Origin: Phallus indusiatus | Lineage: Eukaryota > Basidiomycota > Agaricomycetes > Phallales > Phallaceae | Assembly (NCBI GenBank): GCA_027605045.1 | Contig: JAQFWX010000001.1 | Coordinates: forward strand, 2,356,001-2,420,000 | Direction: 5' to 3' | DNA length: 64,000 bases | Shown: positions 23,118-33,426 of the stretch, in pieces | Position numbering within the stretch: the stretch's first letter is position 1 | How the letters are laid out: each line of letters begins with the position of its first letter | Notes under the pieces: model-generated | What the model was told of the DNA's origin: nothing | The model's database searches: none | The model's input: the letters and a program-made list of their open reading frames with translations, nothing else | Position numbers and translations under genes: made by a program

Positions 23118-23975
23118 CAGTCCCACATAAGTGCCAAGGGTAACAGTGGCATTACTGGATCGTTCAGGTTCGGACACCCTCATGCATTGCCACAAAGTTC
23201 TGCATCTTCCGCGTCATCACCATCACTATCTTCAGGGCTAGACAAGTACTCTGTGACTTTGCCACCCTCAGTCGCTTTTTCGCCTACACCCCCCACATCT
23301 GTATCTGTGTCTGCATCTACACCTCGGCAGCATGAATACAACGCTTCGGTTTCTTCCCTTGAGACGTCAGAATCGACAATCTCCATTCTTGGGCAGTCAG
23401 ACCATATGAGGCACGAGTCGTGGAACCAGAACTTTAGTGTTTTTGGTAGCGGGATGGGTGTTCCTCCACCTGATGAACCAGTGCAGACTAAACCGGCTAC
23501 AACAGCATCGAGACTACCTTCAGCGCTGGCGAAACCACCAATATCAAGGAACAACACCTATCACCATCCCACGACTACTGCAACTTCTGCAGGTAACAGC
23601 ATACGTCCATCATCGTCATCTGTGCTGTCTGCAGTGTTGTCTCTACTGTCGCGTGCTGCGTCTCCTGTGCTCGTTCGACCTAGAGCCGCATCGCCCATTT
23701 CTTCCATATCATCCATGCGTGTAGGATCTTCTTTGGGTTTTGCTTCATCATCATTGTCATTGTCACCTATACCACTATCATATTCATCCGGTTCTACCCT
23801 CAGCGGGACATCAACTCGCAGTCCTACAACTCCTTCATCTCAACTAAGCTTAACCTCATTCTCGCAGCGAGCGAGAGGCACATCTCCCATTCCTCCTCCT
23901 TCAACTTCCAATGCTGTAAACACTGCCTCTAAACTACCGTCCGCTACACCGCATCACCATCCTTCTCACCAGTAG
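23118..23975 (+). CDS. Long serine/threonine/proline-rich open reading frame, unrecognised
   Basis: Open from about 23118 to 23975 (the frame includes DAASQSHISAKGNSG upstream of the first long ORF). It encodes about 285 residues made largely of Ser, Pro and Thr with some His (ending TPHHHPSHQ). There is no clear ATG, and an AAG acceptor precedes the start, so it is probably the last exon of the gene above. No domain is seen. Low-complexity frames can be open by chance, which lowers confidence. Confidence 0.4.
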   Translation, partial: QSHISAKGNSGITGSFRFGHPHALPQSSASSASSPSLSSGLDKYSVTLPPSVAFSPTPPTSVSVSASTPRQHEYNASVSSLETSESTISILGQSDHMRHESWNQNFSVFGSGMGVPPPDEPVQTKPATTASRLPSALAKPPISRNNTYHHPTTTATSAGNSIRPSSSSVLSAVLSLLSRAASPVLVRPRAASPISSISSMRVGSSLGFASSSLSLSPIPLSYSSGSTLSGTSTRSPTTPSSQLSLTSFSQRARGTSPIPPPSTSNAVNTASKLPSATPHHHPSHQ

Positions 23976-24458
23976 CATGCGCCTATAACGCCCGTGCAAA
24001 TCGGGTGTAGCCCAGCATTGCTGTTATTAGAAGCGCCACTTGCGTTCGCATCCCAGATTTAAATATCAATACCTTCTTCCGCCAAAAACTTGGGTTCGGT
24101 TCTTGGCACTAGCAAGCTTCATATTCGAACCTGAAATTGTTTGTATTCGGAGATCGCTTGGTTTCCGAACAGTGCATCCAGCTTTTTGTTATCTCTCACC
24201 GTTCGAGTAGCAGCATGGGAGTAATAGCAGGCTGATGATCCGATGAGGGTAGGACGTGCTCTGTCCATCCTAAGGTTGGGAACATTTGAGGAGGTAATGG
24301 CCATACAATACTCATATTCTATGCACCTCTGCCATATCATATGTTTGCACTCGGTGCGTATGTATTGCCTATTTCATGTATTGTTTCACTGATCAATGCT
24401 TTCAGGCTAGCGGCACTATTCTTTCATATTTATTTACATGATCACCCTGTATCCGCTA
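23976..24458. other. No gene seen
   Basis: Mixed sequence without a supported ORF, repeat or RNA. Confidence 0.4.
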
Positions 24459-24945
24459 CTACATAGTTTGTAATAAAGTTCTATCAAAAAATACTCGTGC
24501 TCTTTTTACGTTTCTGAGAACATTCGGGGATGGAGCTCTAAGCATGGAGTTGACTGTTCGTTTTACAGCAGTCCTTGACTTTGTCGTTTCCTTGCACTAA
24601 ATATTGTATTATAACAATTGTGAACATTATGAATTATGAGTTTCACTTACCATGTTAATAGAAGTATTTTCACTACTATCTCTTCCAAGTGCTGAGATCT
24701 TGCCTGCTAGCGTCAAGAACTCCTCCAACTGTGGGCTCGTCGAAACGTCTGATCCCAATTCTTTGAGTATGAGATGGATTCCATATAATTGCGGCAATAC
24801 CATCCCAATATCATGGGCCAATCTTGCATTGCGCTGATAACTAATTGCGATTTGATTCTCATTTGTGATCTAGAACATACTTGAGCTATAAGACGAAACA
24901 ACTGATCTCAAGCCAAAAGCCACTTACTGGAATCTTGTCATGTAT
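24459..24945 (-). pseudogene. Gene fragment, possibly the detached C-terminal exons of the MULE transposase
   Basis: Three minus-strand exons join with GT..AG introns (61 bp and 57 bp): DKIP, then ITNENQIAISYQRNARLAHD and LPQLYGIHLILKELG, then KETTKSRTAVKRTVNSML to a stop at 24459. The piece lies downstream of the MULE gene on the same strand, separated only by an LTR-like sequence (25038-25525) that cuts the MULE reading frame. That suggests it was once the end of the same gene. No domain is recognised, so this is inference. Confidence 0.4.
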
Positions 24946-25037
24946 CTAGGGCACTTTTACCCAGCTCAGCAAAAACAAGTCAAAAGGCACAGCCACTAAA
25001 TCCAAAAACAGCATATAAACAACAAAAGCCCACATTA

Positions 25038-25525
25038 TGTCAGTTTTTTTTACTATTCTTTTTTGAGCTCTTGCTTGTATTTGTGTATCTCTATTTGTTT
25101 ATTTTCTAGGAACAGTCATATGACTCAGTTCCAGGTACTTTTATTTTTCTGTCTCACTAATAATGTTTCACTATAATTTTTACTACTCCACCTTTACTAA
25201 TTAATTTCCTTTCTAAGTAATTCCTTATCTTTTAATTACTAATATTTTGCTTTATTTGTAGCAGCCCCAAAGTGTATAAATAGGGGCTGATTTCTCTTGT
25301 AAATAGGAATCTGCCTTATCATCTATACTAGTGTATCATAGTGCTTACCAATTAAATTGGTCTTTCTCTTTTCTATTTCTTTCTCTTTTCTATCTCTACC
25401 TCAAGACTATCAGTAGCAGCCAGCTCAAGTCTTACAACAGCAGCAGCAAGCTCTGTCTCACCCTCAATAACAAGACCTTTGTTGCTAGACTAGGTTCCCT
25501 CTAAACAGCTCTCTTATTTGCAACA
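25038..25525 (+). mobile_element. LTR-like sequence, probable solo LTR
   Basis: 488 bp from TGTCAGTTTTTT to TTTGCAACA, with a TATA box in the middle (GTGTATAAATAGGGG, about 25272) followed by pyrimidine-rich sequence, as in many fungal LTRs. The MULE ORF ends twelve bases inside it. The 5-bp flanks differ (CATTA and GTACA), so the call rests on ends and composition only. Confidence 0.4.
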
Positions 25526-28170
25526 GTACAAGGTGCCTATACCTTGAACCAGAGAAAATACATTACAAATCTCCTCACTCTCATTCTCAACATCTGAAGT
25601 GCCGGAAACTTCATCATCATCAAGATCTTCTTCAGCATCGTCATCTTCAGGATTTTCTCCAGCATCACCGGAAGACCCAATGACTGTTTCCAAGATCTCA
25701 TTGAACTCGTCGCTAGTATGAGCCTGTGTGCTGGGCAAAGGAGCAGGGCGAAGGGTCTCATCGACAAGGCTGGGAATCTGGAGCTTGTCTGTAGCAGATG
25801 TAGAAGATGTCGGAGGAATGAAAATGGTGGAGTAAATTTTTGATGCTTTTTCGAATGACTCAGGGAAAATAAAGGCATATGGTGTGTGCATTTGAGATAT
25901 AGCAGCACGAAACGCCCATAAATGCTTGCAAGCGTAACCGAACTTGTCGAATGCCGGACAAGAACACTTCGCCCAACCAAAGCAGTTAATTGCCATTTCA
26001 TACCTTTTATGACCAATTAGACGGATATCTTCAACACTACTAGCGCAGGTTGCTCCAAGCTGGTAGGGGCTGGTCCAACTGTATTGTCCAATTCGTGCCT
26101 GCTTGATAATGTGCGCGACTTCTTCTTGACATTTCAAACCTCCCTCCGCGGTCCACAAAGTGAACTCAAACTTATGCGGCAATTGCGACTTCTGTTTGGT
26201 CTCTTTTTTGCTAACCAGGTTTTGATCTGTATACTGCGAGAATCGACGGGAAAGCCAGTCATAAAATGAGTTCTCCGCCCTATGTCTTTCAAAAATAGCC
26301 GGAAGAATTTGCGTAGCCAATATAAAAACAAGCCAATCCAACCGTAATCTTTTGCCGCCTCGTCGGTAATTTGTGATGTATTTATTCTTCAACACTGAGT
26401 TGAAGGACTCAAGATGGTTTGTGGTTGGAAGGATGTCTTCAACGGAAACACCTAAAATGCGGGAGGCCTCTATTTTTCCAAAGTCAGACCAGCTCTTCCA
26501 TAAAGCCTTGGACATCCAGGTAGATTGGAGGTAATCCAAGTACGCTAATCCGTTTTTTGATGCGGCAGAAGTATTAGGGTCAGTTAGCATCATTGTGAAA
26601 TAGTTTCGTTCCGCTTGTATCAGGTCCTTAGCAGAACGATAATCCCGAGTGATAATCAGACTGTTCATTGTATATGAGAAGAATAAAGTTTTGTACAGTT
26701 ATGAATATTGAATTACACTTACCTTGAGTCAAGATTTCGAATGCGTTTTATAATTTGCTGTTTAAAGAAATCTGGCTTCTTGCCAGCCTTAATCAAAGTC
26801 TTGCGTTTATTAGCCCAAGCTGAACGTGTATGGAACTTGCAAAGAAGTAAAAGAGAGTCTGGCCAAACTGAGTTCAATGCCCCTCTCTCCTTGGTATCAG
26901 TGTCTGTTATAGTGGTTTTGGGCCGGAACGAAATGCCGTTAGGCCCTTTTCCCAAAGATGTCACCCATTCGCGCAATAGTTCTGATAATATATCAGTGTC
27001 ATATCCTGCATGCGTGGCCTGAGTGCCCGTAGGTGCTGAAAATAGCAGGAAAACAATGGGGACACCCTTCTTTTTTTCGTCAACAGCCATACCGATGAAT
27101 AAGAGAATGCGACGGTCACAAATTCGAAAGTGCCATCCAAAATCAATTGACGGTCATGTGCATATTTCCAAGCAGCGGACTTCATATCGTCAGTTTGTAT
27201 ACAGATTTTGAAGCGATCGGATGTTTCGGTGCGAGCTTTATAATAAAAAACCGCTTTTGCGAGTTCCGGCTTGTAAAGCGGGCTAGCTGAATTAAGCCAA
27301 TCGTCGATGTTTTGTTGTGGAGATTGGAGAAGATCAACTCCTTTCAACCGTGCATGCATTTTGTAGAGACGGCTAGAGTCCTGGGGCAAAAACACATAGC
27401 GGACATTGGCTTTCATTGGGTCTAAAGTGGTCTGGCCATTGTAAAGCCGGGAGTCGCAAAGGTGTCGATTTTGCGCTTGAATAGCAGTTATACTAAATGA
27501 CATTGAATGAAAAAATTGAAAGAATGAGAAAAATTGGTTACCTCGCGCCATTATTGAGCTGGTTCAAAGCGATTTTCCAAACATGAGGATGAAGCAGGAC
27601 AGGTGGCAGCCGTTGCATGGTTTGATTCTCACAAGCAGAATTATGATCCAAAATTCCGGTGATACGCAAGATTTTTGAAGAATTAGCACGGTATGTTATA
27701 TCAATATGCGCGAGGCACTCTGTGAAGTCATATGGCATTTTGTGATTCCATTGTTGCACATTATTGATTTGGAAGCCGCGTTTTGATTTGCTTTCGTCGT
27801 CTTTGGTTTTTCTTGCTTCAGAACTTGACCCACACTGACTAAATAATTGCAATAGATTGAAATGTTGAAGAATAACTAATTATATTGTTTATTACCACTG
27901 TAATAGGACACGCTCTTTTATTTTCGGATGTTTGCCTTCCTTAATACTCCACCGCCTGCTCCATCCACTCCCTAAATCCTTCATTTCCTTCTGACATAAT
28001 TGCATAATGTCGAGCCCGTGAACACCAAGAATTTGTTGTGCTTGCGTCTGATCGACTTGTGAATCCGAATAGAGTTGGTGGAAGTGGCGGTGTGGGGTTC
28101 CCACACACTGGAGACATAGGAAGGTTTGTTCAACCTGCAAACTATCAAGCAGACTTTGAATAGAGACCAT
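25514..28170 (-). pseudogene. MULE (Mutator-like) transposase with SWIM zinc finger, one frameshift
   Basis: DDE transposase of the Mutator superfamily. Exons run from a start at 28170 (MVSIQSLLDSLQ) through about 27892, 27850-27538, 27500-26720 and 26668-25514. An N-terminal region with MPYDFTECLAHIDITYR is typical of fungal MULEs. Catalytic regions: LILDGTFEF (first Asp), TITDTDTKERGALNSVWPDS then LCKFH (second Asp), and TNHLESFNSVL (Glu). The SWIM finger is CSCPAFDKFGYACKH. The frame shifts by one base at about 27116-27125, between DGTFEF and the RRILLFIGMAVDE segment, and the C-terminus ends in an LTR-like insert. It is nested in the giant hAT. Terminal repeats were not identified with certainty. 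Confidence 0.85.
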
Positions 28171-28510
28171 GTTTGCTTAGAGTTTCCTACTGTTTCAAAC
28201 TTTGGACAAACTCTCAATTCGATCAGAGTTTACTTGGGTAAGCAGATTTCATACAAATTTTCTGATAAACCTTGATTAAATGTTATGTGGATGTTATGCA
28301 GATGCTGAACAAGCAATCTGCTCAAGATTTTCACACAATCTACATCAAAATCCATTTATAGGATGCTTAGCCAAGCAAACTTCTATCAAATCCAAAGTCT
28401 TCACAAAGTTTGATTTATCCAGAAAACCCTAAGCAAACTGGGTCTCTGCTTGGAGTTTGCTCAATGGTTTGTATGTCAAGCAAACTTTCCTATGTCTCCA
28501 GTGACAGAGG
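28171..28510. repeat. MULE 5' flank with repeated GCAAACTT motifs
   Basis: GCAAACTT/AAGTTTGC-like motifs recur in both orientations. The segment CTTTCCTATGTCTCCAGTG (28492-28510) is repeated inverted inside the first exon near 28105-28135. It could be the terminal inverted repeat region of the MULE, but a matching right end and a 9-bp duplication were not found. Confidence 0.35.
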
Positions 28511-29279
28511 GTAACAGGAGTATTTCTATTTTTCTATGAATTTTCCCTAGTTAGTTTCGTTCTATAAAACTAGGTACAACATGGTCTTGCTTAGTAGTTA
28601 AGTTCCACTTTCGTCATTTTAAGTATTAAACTGCATATATGCAGCGCTCTCTTGCTCTTTTCTGTTTATTTTCTCATGTTTCATGTCTAACTCATCATGT
28701 ATGACAGGAAGGACGCGCTGTAGATTAGGGAAAGGTATTTTTGGACCGGAAAGACCTCTTTATGGACAGTCTAGGTTTGGGAGGGCCGGACTGAGACATT
28801 TCACCTATTGTTCCCAGAACTTGGACAACTCTGGACAGGGTGTGAGGTATTTTTGGGACAATAAGCTGGACTCTGTGTGCACCGGACTTCTGGGTCTTAG
28901 TTTTGTATTTAAACCCTCTGTTTCTCTCTTACAATACAGTTTAGTTTTTGCCCTCTTTCCTGCTCTCATAGCTGAGTCTTGAGAAAAAGCGACTTTTATT
29001 TCTATCTACTCTTACATTCTATCTACCTATTCTCTACAGTTCATCTTCCCTCTTATCTGTATAGCTCCTTCCCCTTCCCCTCAGCGGGCGTCATCATAGA
29101 TAGCTTTTATATCCCGTGCTTGTGTCGCATTGAGGTAAAGGTGTTTCATATGTACCTGGAGCGATGCTTAACAGTAGAGTGAGAGGACAGAACATACTGA
29201 TACTCACGGATATGAGCCCTCCACGTTGAATGAGTGGGGATACCGGGTGTGGTGGGATGGCCGAGGCATCAAACTAAAA
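28511..29279. other. LTR-like or promoter-like sequence, no gene
   Basis: Contains a TATA-like GTATTTAAACCC near 28908 followed by pyrimidine-rich sequence, as in a fungal LTR. A 5-bp CATCA occurs at about 28655-28695 and near 29268, but the ends are not TG..CA, so no element is called. Short ORFs here are not supported. Confidence 0.3.
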
Positions 29280-29289
29280 TCAAATTAGA

Positions 29290-29790
29290 CTTAACTCAGA
29301 AGGTACAGCAAAAACAACTATAACCTTTTTGAAAGATGGAACTGCATTCTGAATGGTACCAGCCGAAGTAGGCAAGCAACTAAAAATTGGTTGAATCGGA
29401 GTGCATGAGCAGAAGTATGAAAACTTACCTTGCAGTATCCAAAGAACAGTCCATGTTGCATAAAAAAAGCACTGGCAATGCAAACCAATGCAAGCGGATT
29501 GAAAAGGGCAATTTGTAGAGTGAGCAAGAACCAAAAGCTGAGAATGGACGAAAACTGAGAGCAGGTGATACAGAGTAAGAAAAAGCAATTCGCAGAGCGG
29601 AACCAGGTGAAACTGAGAGTGAACAAAACTGTGTGCAAAAACTGAGAGCGGCAATACAGCAAAAAAAAGGGCAATTCACGGAGTGAGCAAGAACCGGGCA
29701 AAAACTGACAATGGGCGAAACTGAGAGTGGGCGAAAATGTACAAGAACTGCGAGGCAAGAAGTGAGAACTGGGCGAGGGGTATAGAGAAG
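29290..29790. repeat. Degenerate minisatellite
   Basis: Imperfect direct repeats of units such as AAAACTGAGAGYG, GGGCAATTYRYRGAG and GAGYGAGCAAGAACC, about 50-65 bp long. The long overlapping minus-strand ORFs here are Cys/Phe-rich and come from the repeat rather than from a gene. Confidence 0.55.
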
Positions 29791-30179
29791 GCACCTAAGA
29801 AACAAAAAAAAACCAATGACAATGAATAATCTGTTTAGGAAAAGGTTGGCCTTTTTGCGTTTGCTTGAAGCAGAAGACTTACTTACAGCTTACCCATAAG
29901 TCATCAAATTTCCTAAATACACTAAGCCTCGAGTCAGCTTAGTCCACGTTTAAGGCTTCGTCGTAAGGTATACTTAGCTTATCCCGATCGTTTCAAACTT
30001 TTTCTCTTCGCTGTCAAACAACACATCTTGATGATGTTACAGTTGATTTCTACCCTTTAACGAAGTTGACGGCGGTCCTTGGTGCCCCTTCCCTTGACAG
30101 AATGAGGTAGATGTTGAGGGAAGGTATGTGGTCCTAACACAAGTCGCGCAAGTCGCGTCAATATCTGTAAGTAGCTGTA

Positions 30180-30323
30180 AGTACTTGACAGATTCGGCCT
30201 TCGCGAAGGTGGTTCGCGAAGTCCGAAGCTTCGCCGGCGCTTGGCGGAGAAATGGCAACGGAATGATGCCGCTTACGAAGCATGGGTGGCTGAGGACGCA
30301 GCTGACAAAGCTGCTTGGGCGGA
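30180..30323 (+). pseudogene. Alanine-rich coding fragment, cut by a solo LTR
   Basis: A plus-strand frame reads RWQRNDAAYEAWVAEDAADK then AAWAD and runs into the LTR at 30324. A similar AADKAAWA/ADEAAWAG stretch occurs on the minus strand near 19300. No start or domain identified. From 29791 to 30180 I see nothing supported. Confidence 0.3.
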
Positions 30324-30587
30324 TGTAACGGTTCCGCTATGAGCAGCGGACTACTATTAACCATAGTACATATTCGTATATACATACAATTGTATGCAGA
30401 CGATCGTCGTCTGCACAAGTACCTAGTATTATGTAATGTACATAGGCGCCGTCACACCAGTAAATACCGCGTAACGGTAAAGGCGCCGGCAGCCTTTCTT
30501 ACCTGCACTTGCAAATATACAGCTTTACACTGTTTGTTGTGAGTCCGTAAGAACCGGGCTAATCGTAAACTGTAACGAAACGTTACA
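30324..30587. mobile_element. Solo LTR, 264 bp, separate family
   Basis: Starts TGTAACGGTTCCGC, ends CGAAACGTTACA, flanked by a perfect 5-bp duplication GCGGA (30319-30323, 30588-30592). Not related to the gypsy LTR here beyond the TG..CA ends. Confidence 0.85.
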
Positions 30588-30878
30588 GCGGACCTCAGAA
30601 CGAAGAAATATGGGATAGGGGGATGGTGATAGATGAATGAGTAATACAATTACAACAAAAGGAGTGATATCGCAAATCAATAGGAGAAATGATGAAAACC
30701 TAAACCAAAGAACAAAAGAAATCAACAAGGGAACAAAACCAGCCTAAGACACAGCCTTTGTCAGAGCTGCCACCCGACTCTTCCCGCGCTGCCTCTTTAT
30801 CCTGAATCGCATCGTTACCATCCTAATCTTCTTACTGATCGGTCATCCATCGATAGGATCGTCTTCGTCATGAATATG
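30588..30878 (-). other. 3' flank of the right cassette, no gene
   Basis: Inverted homologue of about 14340-14570; shares CATATTTCTT, GCTGCCTCT and the CACAGCC tract. No ORF. Confidence 0.5.
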
Positions 30879-31274
30879 TGTTAGGGCTACTCAGCTCAGG
30901 CTAGAGGGAGGGGATCCTAAGAGAATATATTGGAAGGGGAACTAACTACTCACCTAGAGGGAGGGGATCCTAAGAGAACAAGCTTAGGGACCCTCACTCT
31001 AGGTACAGCTACTATATACATAAAACGACGACGCGGCGTGCGGCCCTGACACAGCTAAGTGCCAGGCACCCAAGCCGAGCCTAAGCGACGTGACGTCACG
31101 GGCATCACGCCGGGTACGAGCGCGCAACGCGCGCGAGTAGAGAAAGTGAAATAGAAACAGAACAAGGGAACGGAAAGTAAAAGTAAAATACGGGAATGAT
31201 AAATAAAATAGAAAGGAAATGATGCCGATGATAATAAATAAGAAAATGAGAGACGGCGGTAGTGTACCCTGACA
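30879..31274 (-). mobile_element. Solo gypsy LTR downstream of the right cassette
   Basis: 396 bp flanked by the duplication ATATG (30874-30878, 31275-31279). Confidence 0.9.
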
Positions 31275-31403
31275 ATATGATACATTCATGAATCCTAAGG
31301 CTATGTTTAGTATCCTCGGATCACGCACCAGATCAGCATGGAGCTCAGCATAGGCCAAGGGGGAGATCTTAGTTATATCGTATGGTGTTTTGATCGATAG
31401 ATA

Positions 31404-31961
31404 CTATTCTAATCTTCTTCGTTGACTAGGTCTTGGTATAATTTGCATAGGTCGCATGCAATTTCGATTAGTACGTAGTCGAGGGGCATCGGGGGCAGGT
31501 TCTTCGGGTTCTTCATATTCTGGCAAGGGAGTCATATGCTGGTGGGGAGGGGGTTCTACAAAAACATCCCAGGGAGCGTCTAGAAAGAGAACATAATTGT
31601 GGAATAAGGCAGCTCGATAGAAAATAAGACGCCAAATGAGAATCCCAGGGTGATGTGATACGAGGGCCCCGATCAAAGTATACGATGCTTGCATAATTGG
31701 TATATGAATGTTTTTGTCTACTTTGACTTCATTGGGTAATTGTAGATCGTCGTAAAAATACCGAAACTCAAGCACTGGATTGGCATATCATGGCCAGGGA
31801 TTATCTTCTTCCACTTCTACTTCGTCGCTCTCCAATAGATATTCGCGAACCATAGTCTGAAAGTTATCATGTCTTCTATATGGAGGTGGAGAATTAAAAT
31901 TGGGATAAAAAGGAAATGGAATGATGGAAAGTGTGCGATAGCCAATAGGTTGGATGGACAT
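31404..31961 (-). pseudogene. Cassette gene 2, right copy: unrecognised protein, one premature stop
   Basis: The likely start at 31961 gives MSIQPIGYRTLS. The frame is open to an in-frame TGA at 31788-31790, after DNPWP, and continues in the same frame (YANPVLEFRYFYDDLQLP) to 31404. The core GILIWRLIFYRAALFHNYVL and LDAPWDV matches IVIWRLVFRHWFYGYIQFLF and VDAPF of the left copy (13066-14356). The TGA probably came from CGA by C-to-T change. About 185 residues. It lies about 135 bp downstream of cassette gene 1 on the same strand, so the two may be co-expressed. Function unknown. Confidence 0.6.
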
Positions 31962-32096
31962 AATGGTGAAAAAGACAAAAGTTGAAAAGAATTTAAGCTC
32001 CAAAACAAGAAGGGTGTTTTTAGGTGAATGGATAGGTGCGAAACTTCTCTTGTAGTATTCTTTTATCCTTTATTATTCTCCTAATTCAGATCAGGT

Positions 32097-32735
32097 TCAT
32101 TCCAGGAAGCCAGAACAGACTCGTCGAAGAGTGCGAAGGGTTTGTTGATATCGGGGAGGTCGTATGGTCATTTCGGAAGTAGTTGGAGATTGAGGAGGGG
32201 AGGAATCATGAAAAGAAGGGTTTAGTGGTTCTTTAGGAATGGGATTGGGTGATCGATAAAATCCTAGAGCAGGTTGGTGATTACATGCTGATAGGATCCA
32301 TCGGCTGGGAACATCCAGGACCATTATCATGTAATCTAATCCGACTTGTGCTGTTAACCAAACACGATAGGAATCTTGTAGGGCTGATTCTGGAGTAGAA
32401 TAAACATGAGTGACTGTAAACCATCTCAGTTCCTTCTCGATGTAGACTTCTTTTCCGAAAGCCAGAAAGGGGTGTACAATATCTGAACTTCTACACTTAT
32501 CGATAGATCGAGGGACCTTGTGTGAATATACTGGGAGTAAAGTCTTGGAGTCCATTTCGAGAATAGGAGTGGGTGAATAATAAGTGAATAGAGTCGTCTC
32601 GATATCCAAATCATGAGTGCGAGGACTATCATGAGTATAGCGAAAGATTGGGGGAAAAACATCTTCTTCTGGGGATGGTTCTCGAGAATTGGAAGAAGGA
32701 GAAGGGTGTTTGAAAGAAATGGAGGAAGAGAGTCG
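32097..32735 (-). CDS. Cassette gene 1, right copy: unrecognised protein
   Basis: The frame is open from about 32735 to the stop at 32097. It includes SPSSNSREPSPEED, FRYTHDSPRTHDLD, CRSSDIVHP, FGKEVYIEKELRWFT, TPESALQDSYRVWLTAQ and VLDVPSRW, and ends RVCSGFLE. Unlike the left copy (12314-12960) it has no frameshift. The position of the left copy's ATG corresponds to AGG here, so the start may be lost or lie at the internal Met (32609). A gypsy LTR (32799-33194) lies upstream, between this gene and the hAT end. No known domain. Confidence 0.55.
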   Translation of the reverse strand, partial: RLSSSISFKHPSPSSNSREPSPEEDVFPPIFRYTHDSPRTHDLDIETTLFTYYSPTPILEMDSKTLLPVYSHKVPRSIDKCRSSDIVHPFLAFGKEVYIEKELRWFTVTHVYSTPESALQDSYRVWLTAQVGLDYMIMVLDVPSRWILSACNHQPALGFYRSPNPIPKEPLNPSFHDSSPPQSPTTSEMTIRPPRYQQTLRTLRRVCSGFLE

Positions 32736-32798
32736 AAGATTGAACCTTTTATTGTTTGTTGATTTTGGGTAAACTGGGATGTCAAATGAGCTGGAAGT

Positions 32799-33194
32799 TG
32801 TCAGGGTACGCTACCGCGTCCCCTCATTTTTCCTTATTTATTATCATCGGTATATATCTATTTCTATCTTATTTATATTTCCCGTGCATTACCTCTACCA
32901 TCCGTTTATTCTTTCCATCCATATTTCACCTTCTCTACTCGCGCGCGTTGCGCGCTCATGCACGGCGTGATGCCCGTGACATCACGTCGCTTAGGCTCGG
33001 CTTGGGCACCTGGCACTTAGCTGTGTCAGGGCCGCACGCCGCGTCGTCGTTTATGTATATAGTAGCTGTGCCTAGAGTGAGGGTCCCTAAGCTTGTTCTC
33101 TTAGGATCCCCTCCCTCTAGGTGAGTAGTATAGTTACCTTCCAATATATTACTTAGGATCCCCTCCCTCTAGTCTGAGCTGAGTAGCCCTAACA
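32799..33194 (+). mobile_element. Solo gypsy LTR upstream of the right cassette
   Basis: 396 bp, flanked by the duplication GAAGT (32794-32798, 33195-33199). Confidence 0.9.
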
Positions 33195-33284
33195 GAAGTG
33201 AGTTGTTCAAGAAGAGTGGATTTTAAAGGTCCGCTTTTGGAAGAACCCTCCCTATTACCAAATAAGGAAGATTTTGGTGTGCGA

Positions 33285-33418
33285 CAATGGGTTACCTGCA
33301 GGTTTTGTCAAGTGACCCGCGGGTTTTACCCGGGACGGGTCATGGATATATTAATTTTTAACACCTACCCGCGGGTACGGGTACCCGTACCTGTGGGTAC
33401 AACCCGTTTAGAGCCTTA
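33285..33418 (-). repeat. hAT right terminus: subterminal motifs and inverted repeat
   Basis: Repeated GGGTACCCG, ACCCGCGGGT and ACCTGCAGG motifs lead into CAACCCGTTTAGAGCCTTA, the perfect inverse of the left end. Confidence 0.8.
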
Positions 33419-33426
33419 GTCAGAAC

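Larger units (their letters stand above)
11857..33418. mobile_element. Giant hAT DNA transposon, 21.6 kb, with cargo and nested elements
   Basis: Both ends carry the 19-bp inverted repeat TAAGGCTCTAAACGGGTTG. An 8-bp duplication GTCAGAAC flanks it (11849-11856, 33419-33426), and its removal restores the copia integrase frame. The ends are rich in short GGTACC and ACCYGC motifs, as hAT subterminal regions often are. Inside are a hAT transposase (15267-18507), two inverted copies of an unknown two-gene cassette, a GRF-like gene, a MULE transposase and several LTR insertions. Usual hAT elements are 2-5 kb, so most of the length is captured or nested DNA. What was mobilised in the original insertion and what came later is not settled. 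Confidence 0.85.

Noticed and set aside
28655..29272. A further solo LTR with CATCA duplication
   Set aside because: The 5-bp match exists, but the ends are not TG..CA and no second copy is present, so chance is likely.
29280..29805. Three overlapping minus-strand ORFs of 124-158 codons
   Set aside because: They lie in a degenerate minisatellite, overlap in several frames and are Cys/Phe-rich without a domain.
9889..33194. The ~396-bp repeats as MITEs or SINEs
   Set aside because: They have TG..CA ends, 5-bp duplications, a TATA box, and are the same as the LTRs of the gypsy element at 34398-41219, so they are solo LTRs.
11857..33418. A Starship-type giant transposon
   Set aside because: I see no DUF3435 tyrosine recombinase; the ends are 19-bp inverted repeats with an 8-bp duplication, and a hAT transposase is inside. 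Starships are also an ascomycete feature.
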